A DNA stretch of 5,327 nucleotides, from NCBI GenBank assembly GCA_030038035.1, contig JASHPP010000551.1, positions 1-5,327 of the forward strand, in the 5' to 3' direction. Origin of the DNA: Trebonia sp. GTDB taxonomy: Bacteria > Actinomycetota > Actinomycetes > Streptosporangiales > Streptosporangiaceae. Below, in pieces: positions 1 to 5,327 of this stretch. Position 1 is the stretch's first letter. Every line of letters begins with the position of its first letter. Made by a program: the position numbers and the translations under genes. The notes beneath the pieces were generated by a model. It made no database searches. It saw nothing but the letters and a program-made list of their open reading frames with translations, and was not told where the DNA came from.

Positions 1-1533
1 GACGACCTCCGCCTGGTAGCCGTTGCGGTCCAGCCGGCGGGCGGCCTGGCGGATCGTGCGCATGGTCCGCCCGGCGAGGCAGAAGGCCGCCGTGTCGATG
101 ACCGCCTCGTCGCCGTGGTAGAGCGGACGCAGGCCGTGCTCGCGGTAGGTGTCAAGCAACCCTCCCGCGGCGCCGAGCACGACCACATGCCAGCCCCGGG
201 ACCTGGCGTGGGCGAGAAAGGCCGCGATCGCGTCCCCGGCCTCCCCGGCCGGGCCGACCGGATCGCCGCTGACCACGGCGACGCCACGGACGACGCGGTA
301 GGCGATGAGGCTCCGGCCGGTGAAGAACCACTGCTTGTCCTGCCGGAGCGCGAACGGCGCCAGGGTGTCGCCGCCCCAGCGGCGCACGATCTCCTCCGCC
401 TGCGCCACGGTGCCCGCGCCGGCGAACAGCCGCTGCCGCCAGGGGCGGATCCACACCCAGACCGCCCAGGCGACCCCGATCGCCGCGATGGACATTTCCG
501 AGGCGGGGAACCACCCGGCGAACCCCGCGGGCAGGTACTCGCTGCCGTGCGGGGCCAGCCCGGCCAGTGCCCGGACGCTGTCCCAGAGCGCGGCGGTCAG
601 CGAGAACGACAGGCCGCCGACCGCCCGGTAGGCGAACAATGTCACGACGCCGTACGCGATGGCCGCCGCGAGCATGCCCGCCAGGCGCAGCAGCGCCGAC
701 GGCTCGGCGGCCGGATCGCCGCGAAACGGGAACTCCTGCCTGCTGGCCAGCAGGGCAACCGCGATGAGCCCGGTCACGATCGCCGCGGAATAGTCGGAAC
801 CGCGCAGCAGGCTCAGCGCGGCGGACAGGCCAAGGAGCGCCACGCACAGCCCCCAGGCGCGCCTGTTGCGCCGCATCAGGCCACGCGACCCGATGAGCAG
901 CAGCACCCCGGCCGGTGCCAGCAGCACGTGCACCGCCGGATCCACGATCCCCGGGCCGATCCGCTCCACCAGCCCGAGTGCGGCGTGCCGGCGCGGCAAC
1001 AGGACCGAGATCAGGTCGATCAGCCCGCCGACGGCCACCAGCCAGGCGAGCAGCCGGTACGCGATCGCGCCGGAGCCAGTCCCGCGGCCGAGCAGCGCTC
1101 CGGCCACGCCGGCCAGCGCCGCGGCGAGGTAGACGGGCTGCAGCCCGGCGGCGGCGCGGAAGGCGGGCCCGAAGGGAATCTGGCGGACGAAGAACAGGCA
1201 GATCGCGTCGGCGACGTACAGCCAGGCGCCCACGCCGGCGGCCAGCCCGAGTCCTGCCGCCAGCCGGTCGAGCCGCGCCGCCCGTGCCGCCAGTCCCAGG
1301 ATCACCCCCGCGATGGCGAAGACCGCGACGAACACGAGCAGCGGCACGCTGTCGTGGCTGGGCAGCTCGTCGAGCGGCAGCGCGTCGTGTACCCGCGGGC
1401 CCGGCCAGCTCGCCACGCGAGCCCGCAGCCAGTACAGCCAGCCCGTCGCCAGCGCGGGCACGACCAGGACGGCCAGCGCGACGGCCGCCGCACGGCCGGC
1501 GGCGCCCAGCGCCGCGCGCACCCGGCTAGCCAT
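1..1533 (-). CDS. Polytopic membrane protein with C-terminal DUF2156 (MprF-like aminoacyl-PG synthase) domain, 3' end outside window
   Basis: From the ATG at 1533 the frame is open to base 1 (511 codons, no stop), so the C-terminus lies outside the window. Residues 1 to about 365 are strongly hydrophobic, with roughly ten predicted membrane segments (about 12-37, 64-84, 92-112, 132-149, 159-181, 198-215, 228-264 as one or two, 283-304, 344-364). The cytoplasmic domain starts near 372 with VAQAEEIVRRWGGDTLAPFA. It continues with QWFFTGRSLIAYRVV (401-415), VSGDPVGP (421-428), a GWHVVVLGA segment and LYHGDEAVIDTAAF (471-484), then RTMRTIRQAARRL. These are the marks of the DUF2156/LPG-synthase domain, which transfers an amino acid from aminoacyl-tRNA to phosphatidylglycerol or a related lipid. 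About half of that domain is visible. Whether a lysyl-tRNA synthetase domain follows, as in mycobacterial LysX, cannot be seen. The start overlaps the esterase stop by 8 nt, with only a weak GGGG ribosome binding site upstream, which suggests coupling. Confidence 0.88.
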   Translation of the reverse strand, partial: MASRVRAALGAAGRAAAVALAVLVVPALATGWLYWLRARVASWPGPRVHDALPLDELPSHDSVPLLVFVAVFAIAGVILGLAARAARLDRLAAGLGLAAGVGAWLYVADAICLFFVRQIPFGPAFRAAAGLQPVYLAAALAGVAGALLGRGTGSGAIAYRLLAWLVAVGGLIDLISVLLPRRHAALGLVERIGPGIVDPAVHVLLAPAGVLLLIGSRGLMRRNRRAWGLCVALLGLSAALSLLRGSDYSAAIVTGLIAVALLASRQEFPFRGDPAAEPSALLRLAGMLAAAIAYGVVTLFAYRAVGGLSFSLTAALWDSVRALAGLAPHGSEYLPAGFAGWFPASEMSIAAIGVAWAVWVWIRPWRQRLFAGAGTVAQAEEIVRRWGGDTLAPFALRQDKQWFFTGRSLIAYRVVRGVAVVSGDPVGPAGEAGDAIAAFLAHARSRGWHVVVLGAAGGLLDTYREHGLRPLYHGDEAVIDTAAFCLAGRTMRTIRQAARRLDRNGYQAEVV

Positions 1534-2518
1534 GGCTCAGCTGCCCCGACGCGACGACGAGCGCCTGCGGCATCATGTCCCGCCACAGCCGCCAGGTGTG
1601 CGACCCGGGCTCCCAGAGGAACTCGTGCGCGATCCCCAGGGCGGTCAGCTGCGCGGCGAAGTCACGGTTCATCGACGCGTCTTCGTCGGCGCGCCCGCAG
1701 TAGAACCAGATGTAGGTCCGGGCGGCCCGCAGCCGCGGGGCGGCGGCGACAACCTCGTCCCGGGGGCTGTTGTAGCGCAGCAGCGCCCTGCTGTGGTCGA
1801 ACAGGGCCGGGCTGGTGTCGGCGATCGTGTACCCGGACCAGCTTTCAATCAGCCCGAACTCGCCCGGGTGGTGCAGCCCGATGTTCAGCGCCCCGTAGCC
1901 GCCCTCTGAGTACCCGGCGATGCCCCGGGCGCTGCCGCTGCGGATCGTCCGGTACCGCGCGTCGATCGCGTTGACCAGGTCGCGCGCGACGAATGTCTCC
2001 CACTGGTTCCCCGGGGTCACCGCGTTCGCCCATTCGGTGTCGGTCATGAACGAGCGAGTCCCGTTCGGCATCACCAAGATCATCGGCCGCGCCTGCCCGG
2101 CCGCGAGCAGCGACGCGTAGATCGCCTTGAGGTTGCCGATGTTGAGGAAGTTCCACGGATACGCCGGCCAGCCGTGCAGCAGGTACAGCACCGGATAGCG
2201 GCGCGCGGGGTAGCTCGCGTACCCAGGCGGCAGCATGACGTACACGGTGTCCTTGTAGCCGTCAAGCGCCGGGCTGACCACGGTAATCGTCTTGACCGTG
2301 GGAGCAGGCAGGCCGTGCAGCAGCGTGGGCGGCGGGAACCCCCGGTACAGCCAGAACGTCTCGGTGTAACGGACGACTCCGGCCGTTCCGCTCACCGCGA
2401 GCAGGACACCGAGAACGGCCAGGATGGCCACCGTGAGCCCGCGAAGAAGCCGCGACCTGCCCCAGCCTCGCGAGACACGCCGCCATCCAGCCGTGGGCGC
2501 CCGCCCCATCCCCGCCAT
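1526..2518 (-). CDS. Membrane-anchored PF00756-type serine esterase (candidate aminoacyl-lipid hydrolase)
   Basis: This 330-residue alpha/beta-hydrolase belongs to the esterase D/antigen 85-like family (PF00756). A basic N-terminus is followed by one hydrophobic segment (about 27-49), so the catalytic domain should be outside the membrane, anchored or secreted. The domain begins near residue 75 and shows YKDTVYVMLPPGY (88-100), then PVLYLLHGWP (109-118) with the HG oxyanion region. The nucleophile elbow GYSEGG has Ser204, the acid is probably Asp278 in CGRADED, and the base is His307 in GSHTWxxW, so the triad appears complete. The ATG at 2518 is preceded by GGAGCAAGGA; a second ATG three codons on is possible. 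The gene overlaps the start of the downstream DUF2156/MprF-like gene by 8 nt, so the two are surely co-transcribed. From that pairing I infer hydrolysis of aminoacylated lipids. Other ester substrates cannot be excluded. Confidence 0.85.
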   Translation of the reverse strand: MAGMGRAPTAGWRRVSRGWGRSRLLRGLTVAILAVLGVLLAVSGTAGVVRYTETFWLYRGFPPPTLLHGLPAPTVKTITVVSPALDGYKDTVYVMLPPGYASYPARRYPVLYLLHGWPAYPWNFLNIGNLKAIYASLLAAGQARPMILVMPNGTRSFMTDTEWANAVTPGNQWETFVARDLVNAIDARYRTIRSGSARGIAGYSEGGYGALNIGLHHPGEFGLIESWSGYTIADTSPALFDHSRALLRYNSPRDEVVAAAPRLRAARTYIWFYCGRADEDASMNRDFAAQLTALGIAHEFLWEPGSHTWRLWRDMMPQALVVASGQLSHG

Positions 2519-2627
2519 GTTCCTTGCTCCACGTCAAGCACATGCGGGCGGGAGCCCGGAAGTCAGGGGCATAGGTCCCCTCCGGCACTAGCCGAGGTCG
2601 CCAGCGCCGGAGGTTACCGCGGCGCAG
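2519..2627 (-). other. Intergenic gap between hypA and the esterase gene
   Basis: This 109-bp gap is the only real break between genes in the window. It holds the hypA-proximal hairpin, a short overlapping inverted repeat (AGGGG/CCCCT, 2565-2581) and, just before the esterase start, purine-rich GGAGCAAGGA (2531-2522), which supplies the ribosome binding site. Any promoter for the esterase/DUF2156 pair should lie here, but I see no convincing -10/-35 pair. Confidence 0.5.
2579..2613 (-). terminator. 14-bp hairpin after hypA, probable transcript end or mRNA 3' stabiliser
   Basis: Read as minus-strand RNA, the arms CCTCCGGCGCTGGC and GCTAGTGCCGGAGG pair over 14 bp around a 7-nt loop (GACCTCG). 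Two of the pairs are G-U. On the opposite strand those two positions would be A/C mismatches, so the structure favours minus-strand RNA, the direction of the flanking genes. It begins 14 nt after the hypA stop. There is no U-tract, as is common for actinomycete terminators, so it may instead block 3' exonucleases. Confidence 0.55.
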
Positions 2628-2972
2628 TCACCCGCTGGGGGTTAGGTACCTGACCGATTCCAGGACCAGCTCGTCGCCTCCGCTCATCTCGACGTTGGTG
2701 CCGTGACAGCGGGAGCACACCGCGAGCGCGTCCATGCTCTCGCTCGCGGTCCCGCAGTCGCGGCAGCTGACCGTGGCCGGGACCGTGACGACCTCCACGG
2801 CCGCGTCGGCCGCCTCCGTCCCGGCTGCGACGAGGCTGAACGCCTGTGCCATCGCCGCGGGCTCCACGGCGTGCCGCACCCCGCAGCGCACGCGTATCCC
2901 GGCGACCGGCCGGCCGGCCGCACGGGACTGGACGGCCTCGAGCACGCCTTCGCACAGCCCGAACTCGTGCAC
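2628..2972 (-). CDS. hypA: Hydrogenase nickel incorporation protein HypA
   Basis: HypA is the small metallochaperone that, with HypB, delivers nickel to the hydrogenase large subunit. The start is a GTG at 2972, giving the required N-terminus Met-His-Glu; the N-terminal amine and His2 form part of the nickel site. The zinc-finger loop is intact, with two CxxC pairs (Cys70/Cys73 in SCRDCG and Cys86/Cys89 in VCSRCHG). The total length of 114 residues is normal for the family (about 113-119). The AxVExxAMxQAFSLVA-type helix (35-49) and the C-terminal GDELVLESVRYL strand are also as expected. It is the last gene of the hydrogenase unit here: the TGA stop is followed 14 nt later by a hairpin. No hypB, hypF, hypC, hypD or hypE lies in the window. 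Confidence 0.95.
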   Translation of the reverse strand: MHEFGLCEGVLEAVQSRAAGRPVAGIRVRCGVRHAVEPAAMAQAFSLVAAGTEAADAAVEVVTVPATVSCRDCGTASESMDALAVCSRCHGTNVEMSGGDELVLESVRYLTPSG

Positions 2973-2986
2973 GTCGCCCCGCGTCC

Positions 2987-3250
2987 TCAGGCCGCCTGGC
3001 GAGCGTTCCGGCGCGCCATGATCTCGTCGATGACGCCCGAGATGATCGCGCCGCGGGCGTCACGCTGCTTCTTCATGGCCTCCGCGACCGGCGTGAGACC
3101 TTGCAGGGCCGACAGCCCCTCGCCGAGGGCGCGCCGGGTCTCCGGCGATTCCCAGATCTCGCGGGCCGTGCCCAGCGCCCGCCCGAGCCCCTCGCGGCCG
3201 TGACGGGTGCCTACCCAGTAGCCGACGGCGAATCCGATGAGCGCTTCCAT
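2987..3250 (-). CDS. Small YtxH-like protein of the hydrogenase operon (87 aa)
   Basis: The ATG start at 3250 lies 5 nt after the stop of the microprotein, and AGGGAG about 11 nt upstream can serve as ribosome binding site. The product has a short N-terminal hydrophobic segment, ALIGFAVGYWVG (3-14), followed by TRHGREG and an amphipathic helical region rich in Arg and Ala. It then has LTPVAEAMKKQRDARGAI (52-69) and IDEIMARRNARQ near the C-terminus. The GYxxGxRxGREG pattern resembles YtxH-type small proteins with a single N-terminal anchor and a helical cytoplasmic tail. I cannot assign a function. Its position between the DUF6893-type gene and hypA suggests it belongs to the hydrogenase unit; similar small proteins occur there in other actinobacteria (from memory). 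The stop is 14 nt before the hypA start. Confidence 0.8.
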   Translation of the reverse strand: MEALIGFAVGYWVGTRHGREGLGRALGTAREIWESPETRRALGEGLSALQGLTPVAEAMKKQRDARGAIISGVIDEIMARRNARQAA

Positions 3251-3255
3251 GTCCG

Positions 3256-3360
3256 CTACATCTCCCTGATTTCCAGGTAGCGCCTAACGTCCGGCAGCGA
3301 ATCGATCACTATCGCGAGCACCGCCGCTATGATCGCCGCCCTGACTAGCCTGCCCAGCAT
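3256..3360 (-). CDS. DUF6893-type 34-residue membrane microprotein
   Basis: A 34-codon ORF starts at the ATG at 3360 and ends with TAG at 3258-3256. It has one hydrophobic helix (about residues 5-19, after MLGRLVR) followed by DSLPDVRRYLEIREM. The SLPDxxRYLxIRxM ending is the hallmark I associate with the DUF6893 small proteins that follow the maturation protease in actinobacterial hydrogenase clusters. A very good Shine-Dalgarno precedes it with 8-nt spacing. It overlaps the 3' end of the protease gene by 77 nt in another frame. Within the overlap its own frame keeps the high-GC third positions, whereas the protease frame does not, so this is the constrained reading. It uses several codons that are rare in such genomes (four AGG, two ATA, one CTA). 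The topology is probably a short N-terminal anchor with a basic/acidic cytoplasmic tail. The function is unknown; a role in the hydrogenase membrane complex is only inference. Confidence 0.8.
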   Translation of the reverse strand: MLGRLVRAAIIAAVLAIVIDSLPDVRRYLEIREM

Positions 3361-3844
3361 GTTGTGCACCTTCCTTTTGCCGTTGTTGCCTGAGAATCTC
3401 CTCGACCGTGCTGACCGCGTGCGGCAACGCCGCCCGCACCTGGTCAGATAGCCCCATTCCAGCGCCGAGGTCGGCGGGCTCGCACGCCACCACCAGGCAC
3501 CGCCCCGGGTGCCCGCCCATCGCGGCGAGCATCGCGAAGATCGCGTCGGGTGTCAGGTCGTGCGCGTCCATGATCGCGGCGCCCGGGGCGACGTCCGCGG
3601 GGTCGACCTCGAGCACGGTGACCGTGCCCGGCGGGCACCCGCGCTGGGCGGCGTCCACCAGGACGAACAGGTCACACCCGTTGAGCAGCTCGTAGACCAG
3701 GTGCACGCCGCGGATGCCGAAATCGGCGATCTCGACGCCGTCCGGCCACGGCCGCTGCGCCAGCAGCCGGGCCGCCTCCACCCCGAAGGCGTCGTCCCCC
3801 TGGAAGACGTTGCCCACCCCCGCGACCAGCGTCCGCCCGGTCAT
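3284..3844 (-). CDS. [NiFe]-hydrogenase maturation endopeptidase (HyaD/HybD/HycI family, M52)
   Basis: This protease clips the C-terminal tail of the hydrogenase large subunit after nickel insertion, the last step of large-subunit maturation in the cytoplasm. The 186-residue product begins with the family motif GVGNVFQGDDAFG (9-21), followed by a GIRG segment (43-46). The nickel-sensing residues align with E. coli HybD Glu16, Asp62 and His93 as Asp18, Asp64 (in LVDAAQRG) and His95 (in DAHDLTPD). Asp at the first position is also used by family members such as HycI. I start at the ATG at 3844, which overlaps the preceding stop as ATGA. The frame is open further upstream but has no family similarity there. 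The family usually ends near residues 150-165. Here about 24 extra polar residues (163-186) are encoded only where the gene overlaps the next small gene, so that tail is probably not conserved. It probably serves the hydrogenase encoded just outside the window. Confidence 0.93.
   Translation of the reverse strand: MTGRTLVAGVGNVFQGDDAFGVEAARLLAQRPWPDGVEIADFGIRGVHLVYELLNGCDLFVLVDAAQRGCPPGTVTVLEVDPADVAPGAAIMDAHDLTPDAIFAMLAAMGGHPGRCLVVACEPADLGAGMGLSDQVRAALPHAVSTVEEILRQQRQKEGAQHAGQASQGGDHSGGARDSDRFAAGR
3369..3376 (-). promoter_or_regulatory. Strong ribosome binding site for the 34-aa microprotein
   Basis: The minus strand reads AAGGAAGG, ending 8 nt before the ATG at 3360. It lies inside the protease coding region (codons for QKEG, residues 156-159). 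This near-ideal site is the main evidence that the small internal ORF is translated. Confidence 0.65.
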
Positions 3845-5118
3845 CGATCGCCACCGCCGCACGGCTCGATCTCCTCCGGCGCGAAGTACAGGAACCGGCC
3901 GTGCGCGGCCTGCAAGTCCGCGGCCGGATCGTCGGCCAGGGACACCGCCAGGTAGCTGGCGTCGTCGACGTCGGTGAGGACCGCCTCGACGACCGCGCGC
4001 CGGCCGGCCAGGAACATGTCCTGCGCGTCCGCGCGGCGCGCGCCGGGCCGCAACGTGACCAGGCTGCCGCGCGCCACGCGCTGTCCGGCCACGGTGATCG
4101 CGTCGGTGGCGGGCGAGACCGAGGCGTCCTGCTCCGGATCCCACCAGGGGACCGGGGTGTCCGCGGCGGGCGGGCGAACCGGGCGGACCGCGCGGATCGT
4201 GCCGTGCAGCCGTTGCATCACCTGCGGGTCCATCGCGTCCACCCGGTCGATCAGCGCCGCGGCGCGCGGGTCGGTGGCGCGGGCCTCGTCCTTTTCTGAG
4301 TCGGTGAGGGCGAGCGTGCGCAAGGTCAGGATCTCGTCGATCTCGGTGCCGTCGTAGAGCTCGCCCGGGCTTTCCGCGGCGAGCTCCGGGTGGTCGGGCA
4401 GGATGATCGGCGAAGCCAGCACCACGTCGCGGGAGCCGGGCGGGCCGGCCAGCACTGGCCAGACGCCGGTGTTGACGCAGTCGCCGACGGCCCGGCTGGC
4501 CCACTCCGGGGAGTCCGTCATCGAGACGAACGCGCCGCCCGAGACCGTGATGATCATGTGCGCCGCCACGAGCGCGCGGGGTAGCGCCTGCTGCCTCGTC
4601 ACGCCGGCCGCGCCGGTCGCGGACCCCGTCTCGTTCGAGACCCGGACGGTCAGCCGCGCCGACTGCCACGGGCCAGGCAGCGCCGTCGCATGCACCGACA
4701 CGGATCCGGCGAGCCGCTCGCGGCGGCGGGCGGCGGCGGTGTCGTGCTCCTCGCCTGCCGGTATCACGAACTGCCTGGCCGAGCCACCGCCGAACAGCTT
4801 GCCGCTCATGACGAACAGCGTGATCTCGCGCTCGACCGCTTCGTCCCATTCGGCGGGCACGGCAGGGGCGAGGGCGCGCCGGCGCTGGACCTGGAGGAAG
4901 CGGACTGCTACCTCCACCGCCGGCTCGCCGGAGTGCTCGAACACGCACTCGGCCTGGGCGGTGGACTTCTCGGACGGATCGGCCGCCGCGTACTCCGGCG
5001 GCATCAGCACGCCGAACTGCCAGCGGCTGCGGTTCTTCTGCGCGGAGGCGCGGTAGGGGTAGAGGACGTAGCCCTCGAATAGGACCGAGTCCGCGACCTG
5101 CCGCACGTCGAAGCTCAC
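3841..5118 (-). CDS. Conserved hydrogenase-cluster protein of unknown function (425 aa)
   Basis: I start this gene at the GTG at 5118-5116. It overlaps the stop of the upstream gene as GTGA and has a strong Shine-Dalgarno (AAGGAAG, 5129-5123) just before it. The frame stays open further upstream, to an ATG at 5304, but that stretch lies antisense-parallel to the DUF6084 gene and reads as low-complexity Arg/Gly/Ala. The 425-residue product is soluble-looking, with no signal peptide or membrane segment. Landmarks are FEGYVLYPYRAS (14-25) and KNRSRWQFGVL (28-38) near the N-terminus, VRFLQVQRR (72-80), WDEAVERE (91-98), VVLASPIILPDHPE (232-245), SPGELYDGTEIDEILTLR (250-267), TDSEKDEARATDPRAA (272-287) and, after a Pro-rich linker (about 313-325), a C-terminal beta-rich domain (340-419) ending FLYFAPEEIEP. 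I recall this architecture as conserved in actinobacterial group 1h hydrogenase clusters, but I know of no assigned function. The stop overlaps the protease start (ATGA). Confidence 0.85.
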   Translation of the reverse strand: MSFDVRQVADSVLFEGYVLYPYRASAQKNRSRWQFGVLMPPEYAAADPSEKSTAQAECVFEHSGEPAVEVAVRFLQVQRRRALAPAVPAEWDEAVEREITLFVMSGKLFGGGSARQFVIPAGEEHDTAAARRRERLAGSVSVHATALPGPWQSARLTVRVSNETGSATGAAGVTRQQALPRALVAAHMIITVSGGAFVSMTDSPEWASRAVGDCVNTGVWPVLAGPPGSRDVVLASPIILPDHPELAAESPGELYDGTEIDEILTLRTLALTDSEKDEARATDPRAAALIDRVDAMDPQVMQRLHGTIRAVRPVRPPAADTPVPWWDPEQDASVSPATDAITVAGQRVARGSLVTLRPGARRADAQDMFLAGRRAVVEAVLTDVDDASYLAVSLADDPAADLQAAHGRFLYFAPEEIEPCGGGDR

Positions 5119-5327
5119 GGCGCTTCCTTGAGCAGCGCGGCCAGCGTGGCGTCCCAGGTGGGCAGGGCGCGTTCTGACTTGTACGCCGCGAGCGCGTCGA
5201 GCGTCTCCCGGCTGCAGCGCAGCCACGCGCTGCCAGGGAAGTGCAGGTCCACGACCTCGCGCCAGACGCTGACCGGCATCCGGTAGGACGCCTCGCAGCT
5301 CCACGGGATCAGCTCCACGCGCAGTCC
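5115..5327 (-). CDS. DUF6084-type hydrogenase-cluster protein, C-terminal fragment (5' end outside window)
   Basis: The frame is open from the window edge to a TGA at 5117-5115, giving the last 70 residues of a protein whose start lies beyond base 5327. A GTG at 5318 could be read as a start, but the frame continues upstream of it (codons GGA CTG CGC), so I treat the gene as truncated by the window. The visible part has the pattern IPWSCEASYRMPVSVWRE, then HFPGSAWLR, then LDALAAYK and LPTWD. I recognise this as the C-terminal signature of the DUF6084 family, which is found in actinobacterial uptake [NiFe]-hydrogenase clusters. Its function is unknown. The stop overlaps the GTG start of the next gene (GTGA), so the two are probably translationally coupled. 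The family name comes from memory of the pattern, not from a search. Confidence 0.75.
   Translation of the reverse strand, partial: GLRVELIPWSCEASYRMPVSVWREVVDLHFPGSAWLRCSRETLDALAAYKSERALPTWDATLAALLKEAP
5123..5129 (-). promoter_or_regulatory. Ribosome binding site fixing the start of the 425-aa gene
   Basis: On the minus strand AAGGAAG lies 4 nt before the GTG at 5118 (6 nt from the AGGA core). It supports this GTG over the in-frame upstream ATG at 5304. The site lies within the last codons of the DUF6084-type gene, consistent with coupled translation. Confidence 0.6.

Noticed and set aside
152..847. 231-codon minus-strand open frame
   Set aside because: It is an Arg/Gly-rich shadow in another frame of the membrane protein gene, which in its own frame shows clear membrane helices and DUF2156 motifs.
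115..1974. 619-codon plus-strand open frame
   Set aside because: It runs antisense in codon register with the DUF2156 gene. Its product is Arg/Gly/Pro/Gln-rich low-complexity sequence with no family features. Long antisense frames are expected at this GC content.
2519..2545. TTGACG before the esterase as a -35 promoter box
   Set aside because: At the usual spacing of about 17 nt the sequence falls within the coding start (GGCGGGGATGG) and has no -10-like TAnnnT element. The match is likely chance.
2565..2581. Short inverted repeat AGGGG/CCCCT
   Set aside because: A 5-bp stem is expected by chance in GC-rich DNA, and it shares bases with the much stronger 14-bp hairpin.
2703..3280. Plus-strand open frames across hypA and the 87-aa gene
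   Set aside because: They lie antisense to two well-supported genes, and their products are basic and Ala/Arg-rich without recognisable motifs.
3845..4948. N-terminal extension of the protease frame up to an ATG at 4948 (554 aa in total)
   Set aside because: The extension overlaps the whole conserved 425-aa gene, is Arg/Ala/Gly-rich and has no similarity to the protease family. The protease motif begins directly after the ATG at 3844.
5119..5304. N-terminal extension of the 425-aa gene to an ATG at 5304
   Set aside because: It is out of frame with the recognisable DUF6084-type C-terminus, has low-complexity composition, and a good ribosome binding site sits before the GTG at 5118.

Overview
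The window is very GC-rich, with G or C at most third codon positions. It carries genes typical of a high-GC actinomycete (Streptomyces/Streptosporangium/Frankia-like). No rRNA, tRNA, transposase, integrase or CRISPR array was seen. All eight genes I can support lie on the minus strand, so the text reads from high to low coordinates. The long plus-strand reading frames are antisense shadows.

Region A (about 5327 to 2628) is the accessory end of a [NiFe]-hydrogenase gene cluster of the kind that accompanies the actinobacterial high-affinity, H2-scavenging (group 1h, formerly group 5) enzymes. In order of transcription it holds: the C-terminal end of a DUF6084-type protein (cut by the window edge); a 425-residue conserved protein of unknown function; a HyaD/HybD-type endopeptidase that matures the large subunit; a 34-residue membrane microprotein (DUF6893 type) that starts inside the protease gene; an 87-residue YtxH-like small protein; and the nickel/zinc chaperone HypA. 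The genes are tightly packed (4-nt GTGA and ATGA overlaps, one 77-nt overlap, gaps of 5 and 14 nt), which indicates one translationally coupled operon. The structural subunits and the remaining hyp genes are not in the window.

Region B (2519 to 2627) is the only real gap. A 14-bp RNA hairpin that folds well only as minus-strand RNA sits 14 nt after the hypA stop and probably marks the end of the hydrogenase transcript.

Region C (2518 to 1) is a separate two-gene unit. A membrane-anchored PF00756-type serine esterase overlaps by 8 nt a polytopic membrane protein whose C-terminal part is a DUF2156/MprF-like aminoacyl-phosphatidylglycerol synthase domain, cut by the window edge. Such synthases are paired with a dedicated aminoacyl-lipid hydrolase in several bacteria. 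I therefore infer a make-and-remove module for aminoacylated membrane lipids. Its position beside the hydrogenase cluster may be coincidental.
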